From positions 1 through 50,240 of the forward strand of contig NZ_BJKK01000025.1 of assembly GCF_006538325.1 (NCBI RefSeq): DNA of 50,240 bases, in the 5' to 3' direction. The stretch is from Alteromonas sp. KUL42. Its GTDB lineage: Bacteria; Pseudomonadota; Gammaproteobacteria; Enterobacterales; Alteromonadaceae. Of this stretch, positions 1 to 8,028 are shown in pieces; the stretch's first letter is position 1, and every line of letters begins with the position of its first letter. The notes under the pieces are model-generated. The model was not told the origin of the DNA. It ran no database searches and saw nothing but the letters and a program-made list of their open reading frames with translations. The position numbers and the translations under genes are program-made.

Positions 1-99
1 TCTAAGGTGGTTTTTTATATTTTTTCAAATAGTAACTATAGCGTGTTGGCCTTTGCTGCAAAGATGTACCGAAAAGGTCAATACGCATTAGCTATGAAT

Positions 100-1395
100 T
101 TACATGGCGTATTGTTTTACAATGCTACCGTCTTTCATAACAAAGCCAACATTCTCCATTAAACTCATGTCTTCCATTGGGTTTCCAGGCACGGCAACGA
201 TATCCGCAAATTTACCTTTGTCCAAACTACCCAGTGTCGCCTCTTGTTTAAGCAAGCGGGCAGGGTTGATAGTAGCGGCCTGAATAGCCTGCATTGGAGT
301 CATACCAAATTTTACCATGCGCGCAAACTGCTTGGGGTTGTCGCCATGGGGATATACACCGGCATCTGAGCCAAATACCATGTTTACGCCCGCATTAACC
401 GCTTTTTTAAAGTTTTCGCGCTGGGTTTTGCCTACAATACGTTCTTTATTCAGGCTTTCTTCTAATATACCAGCCTTTTCACCTTCACCTAGAATGTATT
501 CGGTAACATAGATGTCCATCGAGAAATACGTGCCGTTTTCTTTTGCTAGGGCGATTGCCTCGTCATCAAGTAAGCTGACATGCTCAACAGAGTCTACACC
601 AGCTTTAATAGCATCTTTAATGCCACTGGTGCCGTGAGCGTGTGTGGCAACTGTTAAGCCGCGCAAATGTGCTTCATCAATCAGAGCCTTCATTTCTTCA
701 AACGTGTATTGCTGTGCACCTACTTTCGTACCTTTTGACAGTACACCACCCGTTGCACAGAATTTGATAACCGTAGCGCCGTACTTAATATTGCGACGTA
801 CTGTTTTACGCACTTCCCATGGTCCATCTGCAACGCCTTCACTGTAGTTATCGTACTCATATGGCAGTAAATTACTATCACAGTGGCCACCAGTAACACC
901 AAGGCTTGGGCCAGCTACAAACATTCTCGGGCCTTCAACATCGCCTGCGTTTATTGCATCACGAAGCGCGACATCGGCAAAGCCTGGTGCTCCCACATTG
1001 CGCACGGTTGTAAAGCCAGCTTCTAACGTGGCTTTAGCGTGTTTAACCCCAGTAATGGCTGCGCGGGGTAATGATACTTCAAGTCGCTTATAGCCATGAC
1101 GGGTAGCGTCACTGGTTAAGTGCACGTGCATATCCATAAGACCCGGCATGAGCGTAGAGTCGCCTAAATCGATACGTGCTGCATCAGTTGGCAACGAAAT
1201 ACTTGCTACTGCACCTGCAGCAGTAATGATGTTGTCATCAACCACGACTGCAGCATTTTTTATAACGTTCCCATTGGTAACGTCTACCAATCGGTCTGCG
1301 GTAATAACAATGGTTTCAGCCCATGCGGTACTGGTAATAAAAGTTGATAATGCGATGGCCACGGATTGCTTTGAAAAACGAGAAATCCAATTCAC
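100..1395 (-). CDS. Secreted metal-dependent amidohydrolase (prolidase / imidazolonepropionase-like)
   Basis: This is an amidohydrolase-superfamily TIM-barrel enzyme, probably periplasmic, that hydrolyses an amide or C-N bond in a small substrate such as a dipeptide; the substrate cannot be read from sequence. The first metal motif MDMHVHLTSD, the central VIKFCATGG segment, THAHG, VEHVS and the late GSDAGVYPHG supply the expected His/Asp metal ligands. I chose the GTG start at 1395 because GAGGTAA lies just upstream on the minus strand and the product then opens with a classic Sec signal peptide ending STAWA. The open frame continues to an ATG at 1482, but that extension is charged and spoils the signal peptide. 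About 431 aa, normal for the family. It lies 185 bp downstream of lnt on the same strand, with a nested inverted repeat between them. Confidence 0.85.
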   Translation of the reverse strand: MNWISRFSKQSVAIALSTFITSTAWAETIVITADRLVDVTNGNVIKNAAVVVDDNIITAAGAVASISLPTDAARIDLGDSTLMPGLMDMHVHLTSDATRHGYKRLEVSLPRAAITGVKHAKATLEAGFTTVRNVGAPGFADVALRDAINAGDVEGPRMFVAGPSLGVTGGHCDSNLLPYEYDNYSEGVADGPWEVRKTVRRNIKYGATVIKFCATGGVLSKGTKVGAQQYTFEEMKALIDEAHLRGLTVATHAHGTSGIKDAIKAGVDSVEHVSLLDDEAIALAKENGTYFSMDIYVTEYILGEGEKAGILEESLNKERIVGKTQRENFKKAVNAGVNMVFGSDAGVYPHGDNPKQFARMVKFGMTPMQAIQAATINPARLLKQEATLGSLDKGKFADIVAVPGNPMEDMSLMENVGFVMKDGSIVKQYAM

Positions 1396-1479
1396 TATGT
1401 TTACCTCGATAATTATTGTTATGGTTTTAAGAGCACGCTCTAGAGCCTGTTTATCTTTGTTTATAAAGTGTGCATGAGT

Positions 1480-1561
1480 CATTTTTAGTCAGGCAATCGC
1501 AAATGTACGCGGTTGGGTGGGCCCAAATAAGTACATTTGTGGGCAGTATGACTAAAAAATG
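1480..1561. repeat. Nested three-tier inverted repeat between lnt and the amidohydrolase gene
   Basis: Three concentric inverted repeats share one centre. The outer arms are CATTTTTAGTCA (1480-1491) and TGACTAAAAAATG (1549-1561), which differ by one extra A. The middle arms are CAAATGTAC (1500-1508) and GTACATTTG (1531-1539), perfect over 9 bp. The inner arms are TTGGG (1513-1517) and CCCAA (1522-1526). The internal loops are nearly symmetric (8/9 nt and 4/4 nt). It could fold as one long imperfect hairpin in RNA from either strand, acting as a terminator or leader structure, or it could be a miniature mobile element. Function is not known. Confidence 0.6.
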
Positions 1562-1580
1562 AAACAAAGATGCGCAGGCT

Positions 1581-3083
1581 TTAGTGCATTCTACGGAGTA
1601 TATAAGCTGCAACAAACAAGCCAATAACTATAAACCATACACCTAGGCCTTGCAGATGGTAATACGGTGTAAAGCCAGTTGTTGCGACAACTGGCGCTGA
1701 AATACTTGCTGTTTCAAATTGGGGTAAAACACTTTTAACTTCGCCTTTGTGATTGATAAAGGCGGTAATGCCGTTATTGGTTGCACGAAGCACGGGGCGG
1801 CCAAGTTCAAGTGCGCGCATTTGTGCAATTTGCAAGTGCTGAGCGGGGCCATGTGAACGGCCAAACCAAGCATCATTACTGACAGTAATTATCATGTCTG
1901 TTTCTGAATATAGATTTGCCATTACCTGATTGGGGAAGGCGATTTCAAAACAAATGGCAGGGGCAAGATAAATACCATTGGCTTGTAAATTTGGTTGTTG
2001 GTAATTCCCACGGGAAAACGAAGACATTGGCAAATCAAAAAGGGGCGCCAGTGGTCGCAGCCAGTCTTCAAAAGGAACAAATTCACCTACTGGCAGTAAA
2101 TGATGTTTAGAAAACCGATTGTTGTGAAAATACTGATAGTCGGGATAACGTGCATCTGGTGTACGCTTGCCTAGTACAATTAAGTTATTCCATGCTTCAT
2201 CAGTTTCCCAGTTGTAATTAACTATACCAGTAATTAATGCAGTGTTTTCTTTAAAGGCGCGCTCGTTAAGCATTGATAAAAAAGGTTGAGCGAGTGGTTC
2301 AAGCTTCGGTACAGCAGCTTCTGGCCAAATGATAAGGTCATTAGTCCAAAGACCTTCGGTTAAACCTTTGTAGGTCTGCATAGTGGGTTCATCTTGCTCT
2401 GGGGTCCAACGCAAACTTTGAGCTATATTCCCCTGAGCCATTCCTACGTTATAGGTGTGCTTTGGTAAAACCCAATCGTGCTGTTTAAGTACAACACCAC
2501 AAACTAACAAACAAACGGTAATAAGCGAAGCATTTGCCAAGGTTCGTTTATTATTAATAAGTGCAATAGAGGTGGCAACGATTACGATAAGTGCAGTTAC
2601 CCCTGCTTCGCCAATCAAAGGTACAAACCCCGCAAGCGGGCTATAAAGTTGACTGTAACCTAATGACAACCAAGGGAAGCCTGTTAACATCCAGCTTCTG
2701 AGCCATTCGGCGAATACCCAGAAAAAAGGCAGTGCAAGAGGCCAAAGCCGCGGGGCGAAGTACTTGGATGTTAATTTAAAGGCTAATGCAGGGTAGAGCG
2801 ATAAGTAACCGCAAAGTGCAACCATTAAGGCAATCGACGCAATAAGGGGCAGTCCCCCAAAGTCGGCAATACTGACATGTACCCAACTAATACCCGCGCC
2901 AAACCACCCCATACCAAATAACCAGCCGGCTAAAAATGTTTGGTGCTTAAGCTTAATAATTTGCCGAACGGCTAGAGCAAGTGCAGGTAGTGTAAGTAAC
3001 CACATATTAAAGGGCGCAAAAGCCAAAGTGAGACTAGCGCCGCTTAATATCAGTAAAAGATGCGGTAAATACCGTTTCAACAT
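1581..3083 (-). CDS. lnt: Apolipoprotein N-acyltransferase
   Basis: Lnt transfers the third acyl chain from phospholipid to the N-terminal cysteine of apolipoproteins in the inner membrane, the last step of lipoprotein maturation. The first ~200 residues hold about six hydrophobic membrane segments. The rest is a nitrilase-type CN-hydrolase domain on the periplasmic side, with the expected Glu in IIWPEAAVPK, Lys in RFSKHHLLPVGEFVPFE and Cys in PAICFEIAFPN. A final hydrophobic segment near the C-terminus anchors the protein. The 500-aa length is typical. It starts 28 bp after corC on the same strand, so the two are probably cotranscribed. Confidence 0.95.
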   Translation of the reverse strand: MLKRYLPHLLLILSGASLTLAFAPFNMWLLTLPALALAVRQIIKLKHQTFLAGWLFGMGWFGAGISWVHVSIADFGGLPLIASIALMVALCGYLSLYPALAFKLTSKYFAPRLWPLALPFFWVFAEWLRSWMLTGFPWLSLGYSQLYSPLAGFVPLIGEAGVTALIVIVATSIALINNKRTLANASLITVCLLVCGVVLKQHDWVLPKHTYNVGMAQGNIAQSLRWTPEQDEPTMQTYKGLTEGLWTNDLIIWPEAAVPKLEPLAQPFLSMLNERAFKENTALITGIVNYNWETDEAWNNLIVLGKRTPDARYPDYQYFHNNRFSKHHLLPVGEFVPFEDWLRPLAPLFDLPMSSFSRGNYQQPNLQANGIYLAPAICFEIAFPNQVMANLYSETDMIITVSNDAWFGRSHGPAQHLQIAQMRALELGRPVLRATNNGITAFINHKGEVKSVLPQFETASISAPVVATTGFTPYYHLQGLGVWFIVIGLFVAAYILRRMH

Positions 3084-3111
3084 CGTAGTTATGTGTTCGC
3101 TAAGGTTTGCG

Positions 3112-3978
3112 CTATTCCAGCGAAGGTACAGACACTTTCAGTTGAATAAGACGACGTTTATCAGAGTTGGTAACTTTGAATGTCATTTCACCAATTTGAA
3201 TTTCGTCGTTAGTTTCAGGCATATGACCAAACGCTTTAAGCACAATACCGCCAATAGTATCTGCTTCTTCTTCACTGAATTTTGTTTCAAAGAATTCATT
3301 GAAATCATCAACAGGTGTGAGCGCCTTTACTGAGTACGTCGATTTGTTTAACGGGCGAATATCATCAGTACCGTCTTCTTCAACATCGTATTCGTCTTCA
3401 ATTTCACCGACGATGATCTCAAGAATATCTTCAATGGTTACCAAACCAGATACACCACCGTATTCATCCACAACAATTGCCATGTGATAGCGCTGCTGAC
3501 GAAACTCTTTCAACAGTACATCAACACGTTTACTTTCGGGAACAATAACCGCTGGGCGAAGAATGTCGCGAAGGTTGAATTCTTTTTCGGTATTAAATGC
3601 AAAAGCAAGGAGGTCTTTAGCTAATAAAATACCTTCGATATGGTCTTTATCTTCGCTGATAACAGGAAAACGGGAATGAGCAGATTCAAGCATAAGCGGT
3701 AAAAACTCTTCTACCGTTTGCTCAACATCTATGGTTGTCATTTGAGCGCGAGGGATCATTATATCCCTTACTCGCATTTCATTTACCCCAATTACCCCTT
3801 CAATCATTTCACGGGTTTGAGGATCTATGATTTCGTTGAGTTCAGCATCAGTGATGACAGATACTAACTCTTCTTTACTTCTCGGCTCGCCAGAAATTGA
3901 ATTCTTTAGTTTATCTAACCAACTCTTGCCTGATGAGCCGTTGGTAGAGTGAGGGTTATCGTCGCTCATAATTTCCAT
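3112..3978 (-). CDS. corC: CorC/HlyC-family CBS-domain protein (YbeX)
   Basis: A soluble protein with an N-terminal segment, two CBS domains (roughly residues 65-190) and a C-terminal CorC_HlyC domain (roughly 205-285), which matches CorC/YbeX. Members are associated with Mg2+/Co2+ efflux, and in E. coli the gene is linked to ribosome and RNA metabolism functions of its neighbours. The segment VRDIMIPRAQMTTID opens the first CBS domain and YHMAIVVDEYGGVSGLVTIEDI is within the second. The 288-aa length is normal. In many gammaproteobacteria corC directly follows ybeY; here it is separated from ybeY by about 24 kb of EPS genes and must have its own promoter. Confidence 0.93.
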   Translation of the reverse strand: MEIMSDDNPHSTNGSSGKSWLDKLKNSISGEPRSKEELVSVITDAELNEIIDPQTREMIEGVIGVNEMRVRDIMIPRAQMTTIDVEQTVEEFLPLMLESAHSRFPVISEDKDHIEGILLAKDLLAFAFNTEKEFNLRDILRPAVIVPESKRVDVLLKEFRQQRYHMAIVVDEYGGVSGLVTIEDILEIIVGEIEDEYDVEEDGTDDIRPLNKSTYSVKALTPVDDFNEFFETKFSEEEADTIGGIVLKAFGHMPETNDEIQIGEMTFKVTNSDKRRLIQLKVSVPSLE

Positions 3979-4050
3979 TTTATAGTTAATAGACGGACAA
4001 ATTAAAAAATTGTTGGTAGGTCGTCAATATTTTATTTGTAACAGCGCTGG

Positions 4051-4079
4051 AGTGTAGCACTATCTCGTACTTATTGAAA
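4051..4079 (-). promoter_or_regulatory. Possible promoter of corC-lnt
   Basis: On the minus strand a TACACT -10-like element (4051-4056), preceded by TG one base away, is separated by 17 bp from a weak -35-like TTTCAA (4074-4079). It lies about 75 bp upstream of corC. A local promoter is expected because the EPS locus cuts corC-lnt off from the miaB-ybeZ-ybeY transcript. The -35 match is poor, so this is tentative. Confidence 0.35.
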
Positions 4080-4162
4080 AAAGTGTGTATTGGAAAATTA
4101 TTCATTAATTTAAGACGACTTTCGTACGAGTATCACAATCAACGGGCTAACTAAATTGTGTT

Positions 4163-5617
4163 CTAGTAAGCATTTTTGTCTATTAATGCGTTTATTGCCG
4201 TTTTTATTATTATCTTTATATCTAACCAAACGGACCAGTTGTGAATGTAATCAAGGTCGAATTGTACTCTTTTTTCCATCTTTTCAACGGTGTCGGTTTC
4301 GCCTCTAAAGCCGTTTATTTGCGCCCAACCAGTAATACCTGGGCGTACTTTGTGACGTAACATGTAGCCAGAAATTATTTTTCTATACTCTTCATTATGC
4401 GCAACAGCATGTGGACGAGGGCCTACTATAGACATTCGACCTTGTAAAACGTTGATAAATTGAGGCAGTTCATCAAGTGACGTTTTCCTTAAAAATGCCC
4501 CAAGCTTAGTAATTCGAGGGTCATTTTTAGTGGCTTGTTTTACAACATTACCGTTGTCTTGCGTAGACATAGAGCGAAATTTATAAACTAATATCTGCTT
4601 ACCGTCTAATCCGTAGCGTTTCTGCTTAAATATTGCTGGGCCGGGAGAGGTAAGTTTTACTGCGGCTGCAATAATAGCCATCGGAATGGCAAGAATTGTT
4701 AAAAATAAAATGCTTAATACAATGTCTTCTAAGCGTTTTAACGCTTCACTGGCTCCTTGAAATGGCGTATCGAATATACTGAGCGCTTGAACAGAACCAA
4801 AACTCTGCCATCTGGAATTCATTAAGTTATACACAAAGAAATTAGGTATAAGATACACGTTGGCTGTCGTGTCTGAACAGTAATGAAGAATTTCTTTTAT
4901 TCTATTTTCAGCCCCCATTGGAAGGGCAATATAGATATAATCCACTTTATTGCTTTTTGCCAATTCAACAGCTTGCTGAACGGTTCCTTTTAAGTGAATC
5001 TGCATTGCATCAGGTAGACGCTCTGGCTGTCTGTCATCGTAAAAGCCTAAAAAGCGAATGCCTAATTCATCATGACCTTTAATTTGCTGTGCCAGTTCTT
5101 GGCCAATTTTGGTAGCACCGACAATGATTGCCTGTCGGGAATTCATACCTGTTTTTCTTATTTTGAATAGGAAAGCACGCATAACATAACGCCAAGTACC
5201 TAGCGTTAGAAGTGATGATGAAAACCAACTGATAATGGGGAGTGGGGTTTGCGTAGAAGCTTCAGCAAAAAAATAACCGCATGTGAGTGTTAGCAAACAT
5301 GTTATTGCCCAACAGAAAGCCGTAGCTTTAACTATTTGTGATGTACTAGCACCTCGCCAAGAGCGATATAATTCAAGCGCTTCAGCACATAGTTGAAATA
5401 CAATGGAAAAACACAGTGCTAGAACAAGAGCGCTGCTATTTATCGACACATCAAAAGCGTAATAACAAACGTACCAAGTAAAAAGTATTACGACGAGGTC
5501 GACTAATCTGTAAAGGGTGGAGAAGCTACTTTGGTTTCGAACAATAAAACCACCGTTGCCAGAAGATGAAGACAAAGTAAAATCCGTGTTTAATACGTCA
5601 TATTCTAATTTAGCCAT
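4163..5617 (-). CDS. Undecaprenyl-phosphate glucose-1-phosphate transferase (VpsL/WcaJ-like)
   Basis: This polyprenyl-phosphate sugar-1-phosphate transferase would start EPS repeat-unit synthesis by moving a hexose-1-phosphate from UDP-sugar to undecaprenyl phosphate on the inner membrane. The N-terminal ~150 residues carry four hydrophobic segments; residues ~160-260 form a CoA-binding-like Rossmann region (IVGATKIGQELAQQI). A fifth membrane segment at ~295 precedes the catalytic bacterial sugar transferase domain with KQKRYGLDGKQILVYKFRSM and LDELPQFINVLQGRMSIVGP followed by RPH. At 484 aa it has the length of WcaJ/VpsL-type enzymes. It is divergent from the vpsM-vpsN-wzc-type genes across a 650-bp regulatory region, the arrangement expected of the head of a Vibrio-vps-like EPS cluster. 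The sugar cannot be deduced with certainty; glucose is the commonest for this group. Confidence 0.92.
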   Translation of the reverse strand: MAKLEYDVLNTDFTLSSSSGNGGFIVRNQSSFSTLYRLVDLVVILFTWYVCYYAFDVSINSSALVLALCFSIVFQLCAEALELYRSWRGASTSQIVKATAFCWAITCLLTLTCGYFFAEASTQTPLPIISWFSSSLLTLGTWRYVMRAFLFKIRKTGMNSRQAIIVGATKIGQELAQQIKGHDELGIRFLGFYDDRQPERLPDAMQIHLKGTVQQAVELAKSNKVDYIYIALPMGAENRIKEILHYCSDTTANVYLIPNFFVYNLMNSRWQSFGSVQALSIFDTPFQGASEALKRLEDIVLSILFLTILAIPMAIIAAAVKLTSPGPAIFKQKRYGLDGKQILVYKFRSMSTQDNGNVVKQATKNDPRITKLGAFLRKTSLDELPQFINVLQGRMSIVGPRPHAVAHNEEYRKIISGYMLRHKVRPGITGWAQINGFRGETDTVEKMEKRVQFDLDYIHNWSVWLDIKIIIKTAINALIDKNAY

Positions 5618-6269
5618 AATATGCAGCCCATTTAAATTGAGAAGTCATCTTTAAACTACATGTCAGGCAATGATTTATTGCTTACTGCAACCAGCACGTA
5701 CACAACTTTATTTAACTTTGTGCATTCTTAGGCACGGTTTGTTGCTTTACGTGTTACTGGACTAAAATAATGGCGTGGATTCAGTGAGCTTGCAAGCGAT
5801 CTTTGTTTTTAATTTGCTTAATGTCAAAAAATTGTCAATTTCCCACTTAAACAAGGTTTAACATTCAATCATTATTATTCGTGCTAAAGTCGAATAAGCA
5901 ATTGACACAGGTGAAATAACTGACATCATATGTATTGGAAGTGATAATTGCCGTAAGAGATATTATAAAAAATCTTCATTGCCATTAATTTGACATTGCA
6001 TAGTATCGATCTCTGCCGAGACAGCTGACTATAGACTAGTATTAGTCGAATAGCTAAAAGGTAAAGATACTATCCAGTGCTGGTGAATTACTAAACATTT
6101 TTGATGGTTAGGGTACGTGAATCATCAACGTACTTTCACAAAGTTTTATTAGATAAATTGGACATTCAAACGTAAAGCCTTTTTTGTCATTATTTTCTTC
6201 TACCGCAGTTTCTGGTGAATATGGCAAGGCTTTAGTTTAAACGCATATATAGGTTAATAGGGAAACGTC
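5618..6269. promoter_or_regulatory. Divergent EPS control region between vpsL-like and vpsM-like genes
   Basis: This 650-bp non-coding AT-rich stretch separates the divergent EPS genes and must hold promoters for both. I see no gene in it. Notable elements are a 10-bp palindrome GCTTGCAAGC (5788-5797), TTGACA boxes at 5902-5907 and 5990-5995 without a convincing -10 at 17 bp, and an inverted repeat GACTA-GTAT-TAGTC near 6035. The plus-strand gene is preceded by GGGAAA at about 6259, a plausible ribosome binding site. Its length is unusual for a divergent pair and suggests several regulator sites or a long leader RNA. Confidence 0.5.
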
Positions 6270-7466
6270 ATGAACAGTATGCAGAAAAAATGCTTAGTCA
6301 CAGTAATAAGTGCGATAGTATGCGGTAAAGCCATTGCACAAACGCCAGCAAGTATTGATGTTGGTGGCTTCGATTTATATCCCTCGTTGAATGCAGAGTT
6401 TGGACATGACGATAACGTTATACGGTCAAACGACAGCGAAATAGAGAGTTGGAAATCAACCATTGCGCCTGAACTTATTCTTGTCAATTCATATGGACTT
6501 AACGAGGTTCAGTTTGGATATCGATTAGAACGAGGCGATTATTTTTCTAGTAACGTTGATGATTACACCGATCACTTGTTAAATGCCTTGGGTAAATTTG
6601 AATTTAACGTACGAAACCGATTAGAAGTATTAGCAATTTATACTGATGAACACGATGAACGTGGTACCAATTTCTCAATTGGGCGTGGTGAAGAACTAGA
6701 AACGCCCGATACCTACAAAAGCTACAAGTTCGATGCAACCTATTCTTATGGTGCGCTTACCTCAACAGGACGATTAGACGTCAATGTGGGTTATAGTGAC
6801 ACTGACTACGATATTGATACGCCCATATATAGAAGCCGCGATAGAGATACTACAACCTTAGGTGGTACGTTTTACTACAACGTTATGCCTGCGACAGATA
6901 TGACATTTGATGTTATTTATAATGACATTAACTATGACTTCGCGCTTGACCCGACTGCACCGCTAGACAGTGAAGAATTGCGACTACTTGTCGGTGTAGA
7001 GTGGGATACCACAGCGAAAACAACCGGCTATATAAAATTAGGCCACCGACAAAAAGAATTTGATGATGGCGATAGAGAAGATTTCAGTGGGCTTGATTGG
7101 AAAATTGGTGTGATATGGACGCCAAGAACATATTCAACAGTCGATTTTTCGACTTTTGCAAATACCAGCGAGACAAATGGTGAAGGCGATTTTATTGATA
7201 CACAAACGTTTCAAGTGAAGTGGGATCATGAATGGTTAGACCGTGTGTCGACTACAATAAATTTAGCTTACTCTCAAGATGAATACACTGGTGCTAATTC
7301 TACTCGCGTAGACGACAATACTACAGCAACGTTTTCTATTAACTACCAAGCACAGCGTTACTTGGCATTTCAGGCGGGCTACACGTTTGATCAGCGCGAC
7401 AGCAATCAAAACGTTATTGACTTCGATAGAAATATTGTTACTTTTACCGTTAACGTAACGCTTTAA
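6270..7466 (+). CDS. VpsM-like outer-membrane beta-barrel protein of EPS export
   Basis: A 398-aa secreted protein with an N-terminal signal peptide ending near GKAIAQ, followed by alternating aromatic/polar beta strands through to a C-terminal strand ending TFTVNVTL, as in outer-membrane barrels. Proteins of this kind (VpsM in Vibrio, EpsL-type in other EPS operons) sit just upstream of a Wza-like export protein and are thought to take part in moving EPS across the outer membrane or anchoring it. The pattern of acidic turns (for example DDGDREDFSG) fits an extracellular-loop-rich barrel. It is the first gene of the plus-strand EPS run. Family assignment rests on size, barrel pattern and position. 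Confidence 0.8.
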   Translation: MNSMQKKCLVTVISAIVCGKAIAQTPASIDVGGFDLYPSLNAEFGHDDNVIRSNDSEIESWKSTIAPELILVNSYGLNEVQFGYRLERGDYFSSNVDDYTDHLLNALGKFEFNVRNRLEVLAIYTDEHDERGTNFSIGRGEELETPDTYKSYKFDATYSYGALTSTGRLDVNVGYSDTDYDIDTPIYRSRDRDTTTLGGTFYYNVMPATDMTFDVIYNDINYDFALDPTAPLDSEELRLLVGVEWDTTAKTTGYIKLGHRQKEFDDGDREDFSGLDWKIGVIWTPRTYSTVDFSTFANTSETNGEGDFIDTQTFQVKWDHEWLDRVSTTINLAYSQDEYTGANSTRVDDNTTATFSINYQAQRYLAFQAGYTFDQRDSNQNVIDFDRNIVTFTVNVTL

Positions 7467-7475
7467 TTTGCACAC

Positions 7476-8009
7476 ATGAACAGAGTTTTTGCTTTAATTC
7501 TTCTTGCAGTAACATGCTTTAATAGTGTGTTTGCTCAGGATGGATTATTTAACCAATACACTTTAGGCTCGGGCGATACCGTACGTATTTCAGTGTATGG
7601 ACAAGATGACTTGTCTTTAGAAACGCGATTAACCGATATAGGGGTAATTAATTACCCCTATTTGGGTGAAATTAAAGTTATCGGTATGACTGTTAGTAGT
7701 TTAGAGAGCTTCATTTACGAAGGCTTAAAAGGCGATTACTTAATAAACCCCTCAGTTTCGGTTGGTATTGTTGAATATCGCCCATTCTTTATTAATGGTG
7801 AAGTGAAAAACCCCGGTGGCTACCCTTTTCAGCCTGGATTAACTATTGATAAAGCCGCTGCGCTTGCAGGTGGATATACCGAACGCGCATCAAAAACCAA
7901 AATTTATGTAGACCGAACTGTGAATGGAGAGCAGTTAACGTTAAATGCTGACAGGTATATGCAAATTTTGCCTGGCGACATTATTAACATAGAACAGAGT
8001 TTTTTCTAA
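7476..8009 (+). CDS. Polysaccharide export protein, short Wza/VpsN type
   Basis: The 177-aa secreted protein has a signal peptide (cleavage near NSVFAQ), a polysaccharide-export (poly_export) domain beginning YTLGSGDTVRISVYGQDDLS, and a SLBB-like domain with FINGEVKNPGGYPFQPGLTI. It belongs to the periplasmic/outer-membrane channel family of Wza but is much shorter than E. coli Wza (about 380 aa), which is normal for VpsN/EpsA-type proteins that work with a separate outer-membrane barrel. No lipobox cysteine is obvious at the signal-peptide end. It starts 9 bp after the vpsM-like stop, so it is in the same operon. Confidence 0.9.
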   Translation: MNRVFALILLAVTCFNSVFAQDGLFNQYTLGSGDTVRISVYGQDDLSLETRLTDIGVINYPYLGEIKVIGMTVSSLESFIYEGLKGDYLINPSVSVGIVEYRPFFINGEVKNPGGYPFQPGLTIDKAAALAGGYTERASKTKIYVDRTVNGEQLTLNADRYMQILPGDIINIEQSFF

Positions 8010-8028
8010 TTAGCTAACTGGACGTTTT

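Noticed and set aside
5731..5750. A sigma-54-like GGCAC...TTGCT element in the EPS control region
   Set aside because: The spacing between the GG and GC dinucleotides is 11 bases rather than the required 10, so it is unlikely to be used.
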